Below, in pieces: positions 22,029 to 30,610 of a stretch of 33,241 nucleotides of DNA (positions are counted from its first letter, which is position 1; each line of letters starts with the position of its first letter). A program made the translations under genes and the position numbers. Below the pieces are notes generated by a model, which saw only the letters and a program-made list of their open reading frames with translations, searched no databases and was not told the origin of the DNA. This DNA comes from Candidatus Avigastranaerophilus faecigallinarum (lineage in GTDB: Bacteria; Cyanobacteriota; Vampirovibrionia; Gastranaerophilales; Gastranaerophilaceae): NCBI GenBank assembly GCA_018716565.1, contig DVJT01000149.1, positions 1 through 33,241 of the forward strand, in the 5' to 3' direction.

Positions 22029-24701
22029 ATGGAAATTGGAGCATTTTCTGAATTTAGAACTAATCCGGTGTATAGAAACAATTCTTTTATAAGAACAGAT
22101 AATCAGGATAAGAAATCAGAGAAAAAAGAAAAACTTGTTAAAACGGCAAAGAGTGTTGCTCCCATTGCAATTTCTATAGCTGCAATTCCTGTAACGGCAT
22201 TAATAGCTACAAAAATTACAACAAAAAAAGTTTCAAGTTTAAATAACAATTTAGTGAGTGAGCTAAAAGGGCAAATTAAAAATTTGAGTGATGATTTAGC
22301 TAGAATGCAAGCACTAGCAGAACAAAGAGGTATATTATCAACAGAAAATATACAAACTGTTGCAAATAATGCAAAAAGTGAAAATGCTAAAATTTGGTCT
22401 GTTTTATTAGCTCTTGCCGGCCTTGGAACTGCATATAAAGCCGGTGACCTTTCTGACGATGTAAAAAAAGATCTTCCGAAAAAAGTATCTGATAAAGTTA
22501 GTGATATAGATTCAAAATCATCGCAGGCTATGTCAACTGCAGAACAAGCAATGGCATTAATCGGAAACAGTTTAAGCAAAAAGTATGTTGTAGATATAAA
22601 TGGAATTCAATTGTTAAGAAATTCTAATTCTTTGAATAAAAATGAGCAAAAATATGCTCAAGCAATAGAAAAAATACAAACTTCTGCACCTAAGCATTTA
22701 TATGAAACACCAAATGTAAAAGCAATAACAAAAGAAAATCCTACTTTATGGTCTGTCACATCTGAATTTGCACCAATAAAAGAAGGTGGGCTTGGTTCTG
22801 TTCCTGTAGAAATACAAAATAACGTTACAAAACTTGGAATAAATATACCAACATTCATTCCAATGTATCAACAAAGAGGTATTTCTTCATTGAGACAAGA
22901 AGGTAGTGAATATATTTATTCATATAAGGGAAAAGATTTTAAACTTGAAAAAGTAGCATCTTTTAATGTAGATGCTTACCAGAATTCAAAGTCAAAAACT
23001 GAAGAAGTTGAGATATATTTGTCTACAACCAAGGATGAGTCAGGAAGAGAAAAGCAACTTGTATTTATAAAAAATGATAATTATTTTAACGGTTCAATAT
23101 ATCAAGCAAGTGAAAAAACTGAAGAACCTGAAAAATTTGCATTTTTCTCTAAAGCTGTTTATGAGTTTGCAAAAGCAAAAGAAGATCCAAAGAGTGTTAA
23201 AGGATTAAAAATATTTGATAGCAAAGTATTTAATTCTATTCAAGCTCCTGACGGTTTAGTTTTAAATGATTGGCAAGCTTCACCTATTGCAGCTTTGTCT
23301 AGGTATAAAGCTCCAATGGAAAATGCTTATGGTGAATTATCAGATGACGCTGCAAAGAAATTATCAGAGATAACTATTATTACTATTGGCCATAATGCTA
23401 TGTATCAAGGATCAACTAGAAATAATAATAATGATGCACAAAGAAAAGAATCAACAACTAATATATTAAATACTTTATTTGATAATTATGCCTATGATAT
23501 TGTATTGAATGCAAAAACAAATGCAACAGCAACGAATCCATCTGATTCTGGTTTGGAAAATTTAGATAATGTATTAATAATGAATCAAAAAGATGGCTAT
23601 TCAAATCATACAAATCTTTTAAATATGGGGATTTGTTTGAGTGATTATTTTCACCCTGTTTCTCAAAATTATGCTAATGAAATAATATCTGATTCGCATC
23701 CTGAACTAGCTGGAGAGTTAAGATGGGCACTGAATCAAAAAGCTAAATCAGGATCTTTAGTTGGAATTATAAATGGTAATGATTTTAATAATTTGTCTAT
23801 AGAAGCCAAAAAATCACAAATTTTACAACAAACAGGAGTTGAGCCGTTAACATATAACAAAACGTCTGATATATCAGATGTAATGGCTGCAAGATTGGAG
23901 AACAAAATAAACTTTTATAATGATTATATGCTCCCATTCTCACATAAAAATGATAAGTCTAATTTTGACGAAAATGTTGAAAGAGTGAGAAAACTTTCAA
24001 GTAAATTAGAATTTGTAGAAGGCAACAAAGGTACAGAATTACCTGTGTTATCAGATGAAGAACTTGCAACTACACCTGTTATAACATCTGTAGGGCGTTT
24101 AGTATCGCAAAAAGGTATCGGAATAATGTCAGATGCAATAAAATTATTGTTAGACAATTGGGAAAAAGATTTCCCTGGGAGAAATAAACCTATTTTTTAT
24201 ATTGCAGGTCAAGATGGTGAGAATGGTACGCAAAGAAAATACATTGAAGATTTAAAAAATAATAAATTAACCAAGGAAGATTCAAATAGAGTTGTTTTTG
24301 CACACGGTTTTGCTCCAATGAGTGCATTAACTGCAGCTTCAGATTTCTTTTTGCTTCCAAGTATTTTTGAACCTTGCGGATTAACACAAGGTGAATCATT
24401 TGCCCTTGGTACTCCTGTAATAGGAAGTGCTGTTGGCGGTATTGTTGATACTGTTAATAGAGATGGCAAAACAAATGGCATTCTAACTGATAAAACTAAA
24501 CCATTAACTTCTGAAGATTTTTATAAAGCGATGAAGGAAGGATTAAAAATATATTTTGAAAATCCTCAACAATACGAAAAGATGGTTAAAGATTCATTGA
24601 GTGAGAATTTCAGTTGGATTCAAAAAGGTAAGCAAGGTCCTGTTTTTGATTATCTTGAAAAATTAGGAATTGATAAATCAACCTTGCCTGAAATTATGTA
24701 A
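22029..24701 (+). CDS. glgA: Glycogen/starch synthase (GT5) with long N-terminal membrane-anchor and coiled-coil extension
   Basis: This ADP- or UDP-glucose alpha-1,4-glucosyltransferase is 890 residues long, against about 480 for ordinary GlgA. The GT5 core starts near residue 240: SEFAPIKEGGLGSV with K251 of the KxGGL loop, VLNDWQASP, SVGRLVSQKG (Arg and Lys for phosphate binding), and EPCGLTQGE with the E-x7-E pair E781 and E789. The first ~235 residues are extra. They comprise a polar FRTNPVYRNNS tail, a hydrophobic stretch about 43-65 (SVAPIAISIAAIPVTALIA), a coiled coil about 70-105, a second hydrophobic patch (WSVLLALAGLGTAYKAG) and another helical segment. Insertions also enlarge the first GT-B lobe. 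The core looks active. The extension may tether it to a membrane. It is followed after 38 bp by the TPR-GT9 genes. Confidence 0.87.
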   Translation: MEIGAFSEFRTNPVYRNNSFIRTDNQDKKSEKKEKLVKTAKSVAPIAISIAAIPVTALIATKITTKKVSSLNNNLVSELKGQIKNLSDDLARMQALAEQRGILSTENIQTVANNAKSENAKIWSVLLALAGLGTAYKAGDLSDDVKKDLPKKVSDKVSDIDSKSSQAMSTAEQAMALIGNSLSKKYVVDINGIQLLRNSNSLNKNEQKYAQAIEKIQTSAPKHLYETPNVKAITKENPTLWSVTSEFAPIKEGGLGSVPVEIQNNVTKLGINIPTFIPMYQQRGISSLRQEGSEYIYSYKGKDFKLEKVASFNVDAYQNSKSKTEEVEIYLSTTKDESGREKQLVFIKNDNYFNGSIYQASEKTEEPEKFAFFSKAVYEFAKAKEDPKSVKGLKIFDSKVFNSIQAPDGLVLNDWQASPIAALSRYKAPMENAYGELSDDAAKKLSEITIITIGHNAMYQGSTRNNNNDAQRKESTTNILNTLFDNYAYDIVLNAKTNATATNPSDSGLENLDNVLIMNQKDGYSNHTNLLNMGICLSDYFHPVSQNYANEIISDSHPELAGELRWALNQKAKSGSLVGIINGNDFNNLSIEAKKSQILQQTGVEPLTYNKTSDISDVMAARLENKINFYNDYMLPFSHKNDKSNFDENVERVRKLSSKLEFVEGNKGTELPVLSDEELATTPVITSVGRLVSQKGIGIMSDAIKLLLDNWEKDFPGRNKPIFYIAGQDGENGTQRKYIEDLKNNKLTKEDSNRVVFAHGFAPMSALTAASDFFLLPSIFEPCGLTQGESFALGTPVIGSAVGGIVDTVNRDGKTNGILTDKTKPLTSEDFYKAMKEGLKIYFENPQQYEKMVKDSLSENFSWIQKGKQGPVFDYLEKLGIDKSTLPEIM

Positions 24702-24739
24702 TACTTGCCAATCAAAAATTCATCAATTATCATAAAGTT

Positions 24740-26896
24740 ATGGATAAATCATATTCAAAACTTGTTGATATTGCTTACAATATGCACGTTTCAGGTAAAT
24801 TTGATGAAGCGTTAGATGTTTATAATAAACTTTTATCTATGAATCCTGATGATTTAAATGTTAAAAATTTGTATGCTCAATTAAATTTTACAAAGAAAAA
24901 CTATGATTTAGCTTTAGAAATATTCAATGAAATATATGAAAAAACAAAGCTTAAAGATATAAAGATAAATATTGCACAGATATATTTAATAAAAAATATG
25001 TACCAACGTGTAATCGAGATTTTAAATGACTTTCCCGAAGATAATGTTAATGTTTTGAATATTCTTTCAGTTTCCTATATGAATCAAAAAGAATATGATA
25101 AAGCAAAAGCTTGTTATAAGAAATTAGTTAAACTTTTACCTAATGATTATAGAAATTTCTATAATATTTCAGTATGCGAAAAATACACAAATAATAATTC
25201 TGAATCTTTAAAATATGCATTAAAAGCTTTAGATATGAATAAGAATGATATTGATGTAATTAAGCATATTGCATTGATTTATGAAGAACAAAAAGATATA
25301 AACAATGCAATAACATATTTTGAAAAAATAAATGAACTTAAGATTGACGAAAATATACTTTATCATATTGGCGTTTTATATAAAAAATCCGGTAGTTATA
25401 AAAAAGCAGTATCTTTTTTTGATAGGGTTATTCAATTAAATCCAAATAATAAAAACGCAATGCTAAATATTGCATCTACATATAAGCATATTGACATGGC
25501 AAATGCGCTTCAGATATATCTTGATATACAGAAAATATATCCTGATGATTTGAATCTTTGCATTCAAATATATAGTATTTATTATGAAATGCTGAATTTT
25601 AAAAAAGCACTTGATATATCTCTTGAGCTAATCAGTAAAAATCAAAATGAATACATTTATTATTTAATGGCTGGGGATTGTTATTTTGAATTATTTGAAT
25701 ATGATAAGGCTATTGAATGCTATAATAAATCACTTCAGTTTTCTCCGGATAATAATCAAATTAAGGAATCTCTCGCAAAAGCTTATTATTCAAATGGTTA
25801 TTTCAAGTTAGCCGATGATATTCTTTCAGATATAGATACAAATTGTTTTACTTATACATTTATTCATTTAAAATTAAGAAATTTACAGAAAGTGTTAAAT
25901 GGATTTTATATATGGTGTACGAATCTTAGACCTGCCGATTATGGAAAAAAACAAGCAATAAGTTTTTTTTATAAGCTTGATTTAGATAAGAAATATTCTA
26001 TAAAAGAAGAAGTTTTTTCTAATATTGGAAAAAATTTACAAATTGATAATCAGGAAATTATTTTTAATTTTTCCAAAAAAAATGTTAAGCTTGATTCTAA
26101 CATTAATAAAAAAACTATTTTAATATATTCGATGCATGGCGTTGGTGATTTTATTATGTTTTCAAGATATATAAACATATTACTTAAACGCGTAAATAAT
26201 ATAATTTTATATATTCCTAAATCTTTAGAACAACTAATAAAATATAATTTCCCTAATATTAAAATTTTTACTAAAGGTGAAAAAATTAATGAAAATTTAT
26301 ATGATTTTGCCATGCCGGAAATGCTTTCAATATGCTTTTCAGATACTGATTTAAAAAATATACCCTTCTCATCCGGATATTTATCTGTTCCACAAAAAAA
26401 AATTGAAGAAAAATCTCATTTAGATCTTTTTAAAACACAAAATAAAAAAGTAGGTATTGTTTGGCAAGGTAATCCAACAATTCTTTTAAATCGTTCAATA
26501 AAATTATATGAATTTCTTCCTTTATTTGATATTCAAAAGATACAAATATATTCATTTCAATTATCAAAAATAGATTCTAACTCTGAAAAATTGAAAAATA
26601 CTTTACAATTGATTGATTTATCTAATTATATTAATGATTATTTTGACACAGCATCTTTACTAAAAAATATAGATATATTAGTTACTATAGATACTTCAAT
26701 AGCTCATTTGGCGGGTGCTCTTGGAATAAAAACATTCTTATTACTTCCTTATGATAGTGAGTGGAGGTGGTTTACTGATGAAGAAAAAACTCCATGGTAT
26801 GATAGTATAAGAATATTCAAACAAAAAAATCCAAATGATTGGAAAGAAGTTATACAAAGAGTAAAAGATGAAATTCAATTATCAACAGATTTCTGA
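24740..26896 (+). CDS. TPR protein with C-terminal GT9-like glycosyltransferase domain (copy 1)
   Basis: This 718-residue fusion has about ten TPR units in residues 5-360 (for example FDEALDVYNKLLSMNPDD) and a GT-B domain related to family 9 (heptosyltransferase-like) from about 455. Motifs are SMHGVGDFIMFSRY (~463), GIVWQGNP (~572), DTSIAHLAGALGIKTFLLLP (~651) and SEWRWFTDEEKTPWYDSIRI. This is a recognised architecture of putative glycosyltransferases in which the TPRs would bind the acceptor, by analogy with O-GlcNAc transferase. The GT9 domain shows no signal peptide, so it should act in the cytoplasm. Its 3' end overlaps the paralogous next gene by 29 bp. Donor and acceptor are unknown. 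Confidence 0.85.
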   Translation: MDKSYSKLVDIAYNMHVSGKFDEALDVYNKLLSMNPDDLNVKNLYAQLNFTKKNYDLALEIFNEIYEKTKLKDIKINIAQIYLIKNMYQRVIEILNDFPEDNVNVLNILSVSYMNQKEYDKAKACYKKLVKLLPNDYRNFYNISVCEKYTNNNSESLKYALKALDMNKNDIDVIKHIALIYEEQKDINNAITYFEKINELKIDENILYHIGVLYKKSGSYKKAVSFFDRVIQLNPNNKNAMLNIASTYKHIDMANALQIYLDIQKIYPDDLNLCIQIYSIYYEMLNFKKALDISLELISKNQNEYIYYLMAGDCYFELFEYDKAIECYNKSLQFSPDNNQIKESLAKAYYSNGYFKLADDILSDIDTNCFTYTFIHLKLRNLQKVLNGFYIWCTNLRPADYGKKQAISFFYKLDLDKKYSIKEEVFSNIGKNLQIDNQEIIFNFSKKNVKLDSNINKKTILIYSMHGVGDFIMFSRYINILLKRVNNIILYIPKSLEQLIKYNFPNIKIFTKGEKINENLYDFAMPEMLSICFSDTDLKNIPFSSGYLSVPQKKIEEKSHLDLFKTQNKKVGIVWQGNPTILLNRSIKLYEFLPLFDIQKIQIYSFQLSKIDSNSEKLKNTLQLIDLSNYINDYFDTASLLKNIDILVTIDTSIAHLAGALGIKTFLLLPYDSEWRWFTDEEKTPWYDSIRIFKQKNPNDWKEVIQRVKDEIQLSTDF

Positions 26897-28886
26897 TGCT
26901 GCATATAATTATCATAAACAAAATATGTTTGATGAAGCAGAAAAATTATATAAGGATCTTTTAAATATACGACCAGACGATGTAAATATTTTAAATTTAA
27001 TAGGTCTATTGTATCTTTCAAAAAATAATTCATCTGAAGCAATAAGCTATTTAACCAGAGCATATATTCTTAAGAAGTCATCATATGTTGCTTCAAATCT
27101 TGCAAAGGCTTATTATTATAATTCTGAACCACAAAAAGCAATTAAAATTTATGAACAAGCATTATCTTATGAAGAAAATGACGATATTTATTATTCAATG
27201 GCCTTAGCATATAAGAGATTAAATGATTATGATAATGTGATACTAAATTATAAAAAAGCAATTGAGTTAAATCCTAATAATTATTCAGCTTTATATAATT
27301 TATCTCTTGCATATAAAGATATTAATGATATTGAAAGTGCAATATTTTATGCAAAAAAATGTATAGAAATAAAAAATAATGATGATGATATTTTTGCACT
27401 TTTATCTGGTTACTATGAAGATAAAAAGGATTATGAATCTTCAATAGACGCATTGCGCCGAGCAATATTTATAAATAATAAAAAGTATTTGTACTTTTAT
27501 AATTTGGGAGTTTTATTATCTAAAAAAGAGTGTCCTAATGAAGCTGAAGCAGCATATTTACGATCGATCGAATTAAATAATAATCATATTGAGTCATATA
27601 TAAATTTAGCATTACTGTACAAAGATAGAGATAATAATAAATCATTAGAATATTTACTAAAAGCTTATGAAATAAATCAAACAGATGAAAATTTATTATT
27701 GAGTTTGGCTCAAACTTATAGATTACTTTATAAAAATAAAGAAAGTATTGAATTTTTAACTAAAATTATAAAAAATAATCAAAATTGCGCAGAAGCATAT
27801 TCTCAAATGGCAATAAATTATATGGATTTATGTGAATATAATAAAGCGCTTGAAAATTATAATAAAGCAATATCTATAAATAATACAAATTTAAACTACA
27901 AACATGGAAAAGCTGTTGCATTAAAATATTTAGGTAATATTGAGCAAGCTAAAAAAATTTTAGATGAAATAGTTAAAAATCCAAGTTCATCAATGCAAAG
28001 TCATATTACATTGGGAATGCTATATTTATCTGATAAGCAATTTGAAAAAGGTATGAGATACTATACACTAAGAACTAAAGAAAGTAAATTTAATAGTATT
28101 TTTCAAGATAAAAAATGGACAAAAGACAAAAATATTGAAAACAAAGATATTTTAGTTTATTCAGATTGTGGGTTTGGTGATACATTAATGTATTCAAGAT
28201 TTTTGCCTATATTGAATAAACAGGTTAAAAGTTTAACACTTCAGACGGATAAAGAGCTTTTATCTATATTAAGAGAATCATTACAAGGAATAAATATAAT
28301 AAAAAAGAGTATAACCCCGCCGCAATATGACATTGTAATGTCATTAATGGATATACAGTATGCTTTAAATATGGACTTTTCTCAAGTCAAGAATACACAG
28401 CCATATTTGACAGCTGATATAAATCTTATAAAAAAATATTCTTCATTGGATATTTTCAAAACAAAAAATAAAAAAATAGGTTTATGTTGGCAAGGTAATA
28501 AAAGAATATTTAAGAACAGGTCAATTAATTTTGAATATATAAAAAAACTTGTTTCAAAAGAAAACTGCACTTTCTATTCATTCCAATTGCAAAGTGATAT
28601 TAAAAATTTTAATAATTTTTATAATTTAAATAATTATATTAGTGATTTCTCTGACACAGCAGCCTTGTTAATGAATATGGATTTAATGATAACAATAGAT
28701 TCATCAGTTGCACATTTAGCAGGAGCTTTAGGTATACAAACGTATTTACTTCTGCCAAAGACAGCAGAATGGCGTTGGTTTTATGATGAAGAGAAAACAA
28801 TTTGGTATGATAGTGTAAGAATATTTAGACAAAAAGAATCAAATAATTGGGAAGAAGTTATTGAAAGAGTATATAGAGAAATATGA
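26868..28886 (+). CDS. TPR protein with C-terminal GT9-like glycosyltransferase domain (copy 2)
   Basis: This 672-residue paralogue of the preceding gene has the same order of parts. About eleven TPR units (residues 3-400, e.g. MFDEAEKLYKDLLNIRPDD) precede a GT9-like domain with SDCGFGDTLMYSRF (~432), GLCWQGNKR (~538), DSSVAHLAGALGIQTYLLLP (~611) and AEWRWFYDEEKTIWYDSVRI. N- and C-termini are clearly alike in both copies while the middle repeats have drifted, as after tandem duplication. The ATG lies 29 bp inside copy 1 and the stop overlaps rlmD by 4 bp, so all three should be co-translated. The products may form a hetero-oligomer or act on successive acceptors; this is inference. Confidence 0.85.
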   Translation: MKFNYQQISDAAYNYHKQNMFDEAEKLYKDLLNIRPDDVNILNLIGLLYLSKNNSSEAISYLTRAYILKKSSYVASNLAKAYYYNSEPQKAIKIYEQALSYEENDDIYYSMALAYKRLNDYDNVILNYKKAIELNPNNYSALYNLSLAYKDINDIESAIFYAKKCIEIKNNDDDIFALLSGYYEDKKDYESSIDALRRAIFINNKKYLYFYNLGVLLSKKECPNEAEAAYLRSIELNNNHIESYINLALLYKDRDNNKSLEYLLKAYEINQTDENLLLSLAQTYRLLYKNKESIEFLTKIIKNNQNCAEAYSQMAINYMDLCEYNKALENYNKAISINNTNLNYKHGKAVALKYLGNIEQAKKILDEIVKNPSSSMQSHITLGMLYLSDKQFEKGMRYYTLRTKESKFNSIFQDKKWTKDKNIENKDILVYSDCGFGDTLMYSRFLPILNKQVKSLTLQTDKELLSILRESLQGINIIKKSITPPQYDIVMSLMDIQYALNMDFSQVKNTQPYLTADINLIKKYSSLDIFKTKNKKIGLCWQGNKRIFKNRSINFEYIKKLVSKENCTFYSFQLQSDIKNFNNFYNLNNYISDFSDTAALLMNMDLMITIDSSVAHLAGALGIQTYLLLPKTAEWRWFYDEEKTIWYDSVRIFRQKESNNWEEVIERVYREI

Positions 28887-30244
28887 TTGTTGGTGAAGAA
28901 TATATTGTTGAAATAGAAAAAATGCTTAATCAGGGATTTGCCCTTGCTCGAATAAATAATATTCCTGTATTTGTATCAGGCGCTTGCCCTAAAGATAAAT
29001 TGCAAATAAAAATTACACATATAAATAAAAATTATTTAGTAGCAGAAATCGTTAAAATAATAGAACCATCACCATATAGAGTCAACCCAGAGTGTGCTTT
29101 TCATAATCTATGCGGAAGTTGTGATTGGTTACATATTTCTTATGATGAACAAATAAATCAAAAAAGAATTATTGTTGATGAAACATTAAAAAAAATAGCA
29201 GGAAATAATGTTCAAGTTCAAAATGTAATACCATCTCCAAAAATAAAAGAATATAGATGTAAAATTCAATTGCCAGTATCACAAACAAAGGTATCTGGTA
29301 GAATTTTAAGCGGATATTATAAAAAGAATACACACGAGCTTATAAACATAAAATATTGTCCTATGCAGCCTCAAATTATAAATGAAATCAACGAATATAT
29401 AAAAACAGAAGCACAAAAATTAGAAATAAGTGCTTATTCTGAAAAATTTCATAAAGGACTATTAAGGCATATTGTATATAGAATTTCATCTGATTTAAAT
29501 CAAATTTTAATAATATTTGTTATAAATTCTAATAATATTGATAAAAAACTAACAATATTATCAAAATCTATAATAGAGAAGTTTCCTATAGTACGTGGAG
29601 TATGTGCCAATTTAAATGAGCGAAAAACAAATGTGATAATGAGTAATAACACTAAAAATATTATAGGAACTGATTATTATATAGAGAAACTATCAGAAAT
29701 TAATTATAAAATAAGTACAAACAGTTTCTTTCAAGTAAATCCATTATGTGCAGAACTTATATTTAATAAGGTAAAAGAAATAATACTTTCTAAAGTTACT
29801 AACCCAACGATATTAGATGCATATTCAGGTGTTTCCAGTTTTGGTATATGGTTATCTTCAATTGCATCGAAAGTAGTATGTATAGAAGAAGTTAAATCCG
29901 CCTCAGAAGATGCAAGAGCAAATGTAAAATTAAATAAGATTGATAATATTGAAATTATTAATGGTGATGCAGAAGTTGAGTTTGATAAGCTTATAAAAAA
30001 AGGTATTAAATTTGATATTTCAATTACAGACCCGCCTCGAAAAGGTTGCAGTTTAAATTCAATAAATAATTTGATTAAAATTACAGAAAAATTTATTATT
30101 TATGTAAGTTGTAATGTCTCGACTTTAGCAAGAGATATGAAAATACTAAATGAAAATGGTTTTAAAGCAATTTATATACAACCTGTAGATATGTTTCCGA
30201 ATACATATCATGTAGAAACAATTGTTATGTTTGAAAGAATATAA
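28883..30244 (+). CDS. rlmD: 23S rRNA (uracil-5-)-methyltransferase, RlmD/RlmC type
   Basis: This SAM-dependent methyltransferase of the TrmA family makes m5U in 23S rRNA. Its 453 residues start with a TRAM RNA-binding domain (1-60). The [4Fe-4S] ligands follow: C71, C77 and C80 in ECAFHNLCGSC and a fourth Cys in KYCPMQP near 158. The methyltransferase core has DAYSGVSSFG (~313), TDPPRKGC, the nucleophile C410 in YVSCNVSTLARD, and HVETIVMFER at the end with the general-base Glu. The ATG overlaps the TPR-GT9 copy 2 stop (ATGA). It is a housekeeping gene attached to a glycan operon and ends at a strong hairpin. The family is certain; the choice between RlmD (U1939), RlmC and their single-enzyme equivalents is not. 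Confidence 0.88.
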   Translation: MIVGEEYIVEIEKMLNQGFALARINNIPVFVSGACPKDKLQIKITHINKNYLVAEIVKIIEPSPYRVNPECAFHNLCGSCDWLHISYDEQINQKRIIVDETLKKIAGNNVQVQNVIPSPKIKEYRCKIQLPVSQTKVSGRILSGYYKKNTHELINIKYCPMQPQIINEINEYIKTEAQKLEISAYSEKFHKGLLRHIVYRISSDLNQILIIFVINSNNIDKKLTILSKSIIEKFPIVRGVCANLNERKTNVIMSNNTKNIIGTDYYIEKLSEINYKISTNSFFQVNPLCAELIFNKVKEIILSKVTNPTILDAYSGVSSFGIWLSSIASKVVCIEEVKSASEDARANVKLNKIDNIEIINGDAEVEFDKLIKKGIKFDISITDPPRKGCSLNSINNLIKITEKFIIYVSCNVSTLARDMKILNENGFKAIYIQPVDMFPNTYHVETIVMFERI

Positions 30245-30272
30245 AAAGAAGCCTTTTAAAAGGCTTCTTTTT
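30243..30272. terminator. Perfect palindromic terminator between rlmD and the CopG-type gene (bidirectional)
   Basis: The 15-base arms AAAAAGAAGCCTTTT and AAAAGGCTTCTTTTT are perfect complements with a GCC/GGC core, and each side ends in a T run on the strand leaving it. It begins at the rlmD stop, and the converging gene ends at 30303, so it should stop transcription both ways. Confidence 0.85.
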
Positions 30273-30302
30273 CCCCATTCCCAATCTAAAGCTGTAGTCG
30301 TA

Positions 30303-30491
30303 TTAGTCAAGCAATGATTCTAAAATACTTGCATTTCTCATTGCTATAGCATTTTCTTTAACTCTTTGTTTATGAATATAAGTTCTTAAAGCTTCACGTA
30401 TCAATTCACTTCGTGTACGATTTTCCCCTTCAGCAACTTCATCAATCTTGCTTAAAAATTCTTCGGGCATTGAAATTAAAACTCTAGCCAT
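30303..30491 (-). CDS. CopG-type ribbon-helix-helix regulator
   Basis: This 62-residue DNA-binding protein dimerises through an N-terminal beta strand that enters the major groove. The strand ARVLISMPEEFLSKID (2-17) and helices ENRTRSELIREALRTYI (24-40) fit the CopG/ParD/NikR-like family closely. The charged C-terminal tail has no recognised partner-binding domain. I start at the ATG at 30491, with AGAGG 7 nt upstream. The open frame extends 22 codons further but those are not family-like. No toxin gene lies beside it, so it may be an autoregulated solitary regulator or an orphan antitoxin. Its promoter carries a repeated GCAT...AAAAAGT element near the expected start of transcription. Confidence 0.87.
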   Translation of the reverse strand: MARVLISMPEEFLSKIDEVAEGENRTRSELIREALRTYIHKQRVKENAIAMRNASILESLLD

Positions 30492-30498
30492 TATATAA

Positions 30499-30503
30499 CC
30501 TCT
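30499..30503 (-). promoter_or_regulatory. Shine-Dalgarno deciding the CopG start
   Basis: AGAGG on the minus strand, 7 nt from the ATG at 30491, supports the 62-residue product over the 84-residue open frame. Confidence 0.6.
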
Positions 30504-30561
30504 TTCAAAAATATTTCTCTTACTTATATAAAAACAATGCATGTTTAAAAAGTGCATAAAA

Positions 30562-30591
30562 AGTATATATTTTTTATTGGTTGTGTAACAA
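30562..30591 (-). promoter_or_regulatory. Candidate promoter of the CopG-type gene
   Basis: On the minus strand TTGTTA (30586-30591) and TATACT (30562-30567) are 18 bp apart. Transcription would start near 30555. There GCAT and AAAAAGT occur twice in direct orientation (about 30539-30563), a plausible operator for autorepression. Confidence 0.45.
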
Positions 30592-30610
30592 AAGTTAATA
30601 ATTTATAAAA

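Noticed and set aside
24740-28886. DNA-level tandem repeat or segmental duplication artefact
   Set aside because: The two TPR-GT9 genes are similar only at protein level; the nucleotide sequences have diverged, so this is an old duplication, not an assembly repeat.
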